This document shows positions 62,081-64,000 of a stretch of DNA of 64,000 nucleotides, piece by piece. Position numbers and translations under genes: made by a program. The notes beneath the pieces are model-generated. The model was not told where the DNA came from and ran no database searches. It worked only from the letters and a program-made list of their open reading frames with translations. Position 1 is the first letter of the stretch; the number at the start of each line of letters is the position of its first letter. Source of the DNA: Streptococcus varani (lineage in GTDB: Bacteria > Bacillota > Bacilli > Lactobacillales > Streptococcaceae); NCBI RefSeq assembly GCF_001375655.1, contig NZ_CTEN01000001.1:372001-436000 (forward strand). Reading direction: 5' to 3'.

Positions 62081-64000
62081 TCATAACTTGAAAAAAGTCT
62101 GGATATCCTGATCTGTCAGTCCAATCATGGGGTCGATAGACAGGATATTTTCTTTTGTCAGGATATAATTGTCTGCTCTTGCCTTTGAATGATCTTGCTG
62201 AGCAAGATTAGTTTCATCTAACTTTTCTGAATGGTTGCTAAGAATCTCTGTCTTCTTTTCTTGGTCAACTGCCATGTCAGATTGATTTTCTTCCGCTATT
62301 GCAGGGAAGAAGCGTTGAACCAAATAGGTTTTCCGGATAGTTCCGGCATGTTTGATAGCCTGATCGAAGGCAGACAGTTGTCCCAAGAGGATTAACTTGC
62401 TTTTTGAACGAGTGATGGCCGTATAGATGAGATTGCGTTGCAACATGCGTTGGCTAGAGTGGGTAATGGGCAGGATCACGACCTGAAATTCACTGCCTTG
62501 TGACTTATGGATGGACATGGCATAGGCTAGAGTGATTTTGTACCATTCATTACGGGGATACGTAATTTCAGAACCTTCAAAACGGATGGTGATTTCATCT
62601 TGCTTGGAGTCACTGTACTTAGCTGGTAGGAGGTCAGTAATATAGCCCAGATCACCATTGAAAACGTTGCTCTCAGCATCGTTGACTAGATGAATAACGC
62701 GATCTCCTTGGCGGAAAATATGGTCATTATTTGGAAATTCAATTTCTCCGCTTTCCAGAGGATTCAAAAGATTTTGGGTCAACTTGTTGAGCTGATCAAT
62801 ACCTGAGACCCCTCGGTACATGGGAGCGAGAATTTGTACTTGGTCCGCTGGAATGCCTGATTTGACTGCTGCAGATACGATGCGTTCTACCATAGTGGGT
62901 ATTTGCTCATTGACGGCCTCAAAATAAGATCGGTCAGCCTTTTTTTCTCGGAAGTCTGCTGGTAAATGCCCCTGTCGAATATGGCTAGCTAGATGGACAA
63001 TGGTCGAGTCTTGGGATTGTCTGTAGATTTTTTCCAAGGTAATGCTTGGCAGTTGGGGAATCTGAAGGAGGTCAGCTAGAACTTGGCCTGGGCTGACAGA
63101 CGGCAATTGCTCAGCATCTCCCACAATGAGGACCTGGGTGTTGGAGGAGATGTTTTGAAAGAGCTGGTTGGCCAGCCAGGTATCCACCATGGAAAATTCA
63201 TCTACGATGATAAAATCAGCATCCAAGTAGTCATCCCGGTGACTTTCGCCTTGATCTTCGATGAGCCCTAGATGACGGTGGATAGTAGCACTAGGCAGAC
63301 CGGTCAACTCATTCATACGGCGAGCAGCCCGTCCGGTCGGAGCGGCTAGTAGGATAGGAAAATCTCCGCTTGATTTGGTTAGATTGATCTTATGAAGGAG
63401 GGCATAAACTGCGATTATCCCATTGATAACAGTTGTTTTTCCAGTTCCGGGACCACCAGTCAGGATAAAGAGGGGATTGTTAATGGCTTGGACGATAGCC
63501 TCCTTTTGGATGCTATCATAGTGGATATTGGCTTCCTCTTCTAAGTGAGCGATAGCTTGTTCAATGTCTCTTCTCTCAAAACTGTTTAGGGTATTTTTTT
63601 CAAGTAGTCTGGTCAGGCTTTTTTTGATACCTTCTTCGGCAAAGTAGAGGCTGTTATCAAAGATTTTGGTACCCACTTGCTGCAGTTTTCCATCTGAAAT
63701 CAAACCGGTTAATTCCTGGGCCACGGCCGCGGGGTCCAGTTCAACTTGTCTCGCTTGCTCTAGAACAGTCAGAGTGGCTTCTAAGAGATCCCTGGCTTCC
63801 ACATAGGTATCACCTGTTTCCATCGATTGTTGAAGCAAACTATACAGAAGTCCTGCCCGAAAGCGCTTGGGAGAGTCGGTTTCGATCCCTAAATTTTCGG
63901 CAATTTTATCAGCGATAACAAAGCCCATCCCTTGGATGTCCTCAACTAATTGATAGGGATTGTCTTCAATCGTTTCAAGGGTTTTTTCCTTGTAAGTATC
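62081..64000 (-). CDS. recD2: RecD2-type helicase (RecD/TraA), partial
   Basis: The gene runs off the window: 639 residues of its C-terminal part are present and the frame is open to base 64000. A helix-hairpin-helix-like segment (DIQGMGFVIADKIAENLGI) is followed by Walker A TGGPGTGKTTV, Walker B FIIVDEFSMVDTW, GDAEQLPSVSPG and the C-terminal AYAMSIHKSQGSEF. RecD2 is a 5'-3' superfamily 1B helicase acting outside RecBCD in DNA repair. The last 100 residues are a poorly conserved charged tail. Confidence 0.93.
   Translation of the reverse strand, partial: DTYKEKTLETIEDNPYQLVEDIQGMGFVIADKIAENLGIETDSPKRFRAGLLYSLLQQSMETGDTYVEARDLLEATLTVLEQARQVELDPAAVAQELTGLISDGKLQQVGTKIFDNSLYFAEEGIKKSLTRLLEKNTLNSFERRDIEQAIAHLEEEANIHYDSIQKEAIVQAINNPLFILTGGPGTGKTTVINGIIAVYALLHKINLTKSSGDFPILLAAPTGRAARRMNELTGLPSATIHRHLGLIEDQGESHRDDYLDADFIIVDEFSMVDTWLANQLFQNISSNTQVLIVGDAEQLPSVSPGQVLADLLQIPQLPSITLEKIYRQSQDSTIVHLASHIRQGHLPADFREKKADRSYFEAVNEQIPTMVERIVSAAVKSGIPADQVQILAPMYRGVSGIDQLNKLTQNLLNPLESGEIEFPNNDHIFRQGDRVIHLVNDAESNVFNGDLGYITDLLPAKYSDSKQDEITIRFEGSEITYPRNEWYKITLAYAMSIHKSQGSEFQVVILPITHSSQRMLQRNLIYTAITRSKSKLILLGQLSAFDQAIKHAGTIRKTYLVQRFFPAIAEENQSDMAVDQEKKTEILSNHSEKLDETNLAQQDHSKARADNYILTKENILSIDPMIGLTDQDIQTFFKL

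Overview
The window is a low-GC Firmicute chromosome segment that fits an oral Streptococcus of the mitis/sanguinis cluster. The evidence is the gene order pgk - aromatic acid exporter-like gene - glnR - glnA, the divergent dinB/pfl pair, rpoY-rnjA, tsaB-rimI-tsaD, CppA, PepX, a RocS-like protein and BOX-like repeats. The species cannot be fixed from the sequence alone. No rRNA, tRNA, CRISPR array, prophage or replication origin was seen.

Layout. (1) 1-3323: end of rpsL, rpsG, fusA, then a 5'-truncated DUF3781 remnant. (2) 3384-5832: a membrane-anchored glycerophosphodiesterase and gapA. (3) 5888-9572: a GntR/UTRA regulator without a normal start codon, behind a perfect palindrome, heading an operon of three carbonyl/alcohol oxidoreductases (iron ADH, aldo-keto reductase, SDR). 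(4) about 9573-11565: an IS110-family element with a structured leader RNA candidate and a 487-bp internal tandem duplication. (5) 11682-17530: a two-TM protein, pgk (plus a stray second pgk 3' end), and exporter, glnR and glnA with GlnR boxes, then a GNAT acetyltransferase. (6) 17894-22794: rnjA/rpoY against tsaB-rimI-tsaD and an isochorismatase. (7) 22975-30480: azlCD, then pstSCAB-phoU-pnpRS behind a Pho box. (8) 30607-36975: a BaiN-like flavoprotein, a RocS-like protein, a glutathionyl-hydroquinone reductase-like enzyme, LysR/hydrolase/acetyltransferase, and a YrdC-family protein. (9) 37107-43928: a second glycerophosphodiesterase, an IS1182-family element with 135-bp inverted ends, ybaB, brnQ and an AgaS-like sugar isomerase. 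(10) 44222-50394: a carbohydrate locus with a DeoR regulator, PfkB kinase, galactitol-type PTS EIIA/B/C, a small membrane protein and two class II aldolases. (11) 50421-51955: another IS inside a terminator, then pepX, cppA, a serine hydrolase, a DUF1697 protein, a LysM-CHAP wall hydrolase and a DUF1304 protein. (12) 58294-64000: pfl, dinB and the C-terminal part of recD2.

Working together: gapA, pgk and pfl are central glycolysis and fermentation. The pst-pho genes form one phosphate uptake and sensing unit. glnR/glnA form a nitrogen unit. tsaB and tsaD make the t6A tRNA modification. The PTS/aldolase locus looks like a self-contained pathway that imports a sugar, phosphorylates it and cleaves it to DHAP plus an aldehyde; its substrate is unknown. 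Of the speculative items, that locus with its helically phased TAACA operator arrays, and the mobile elements that sit on or carry terminator hairpins, are the most worth following.
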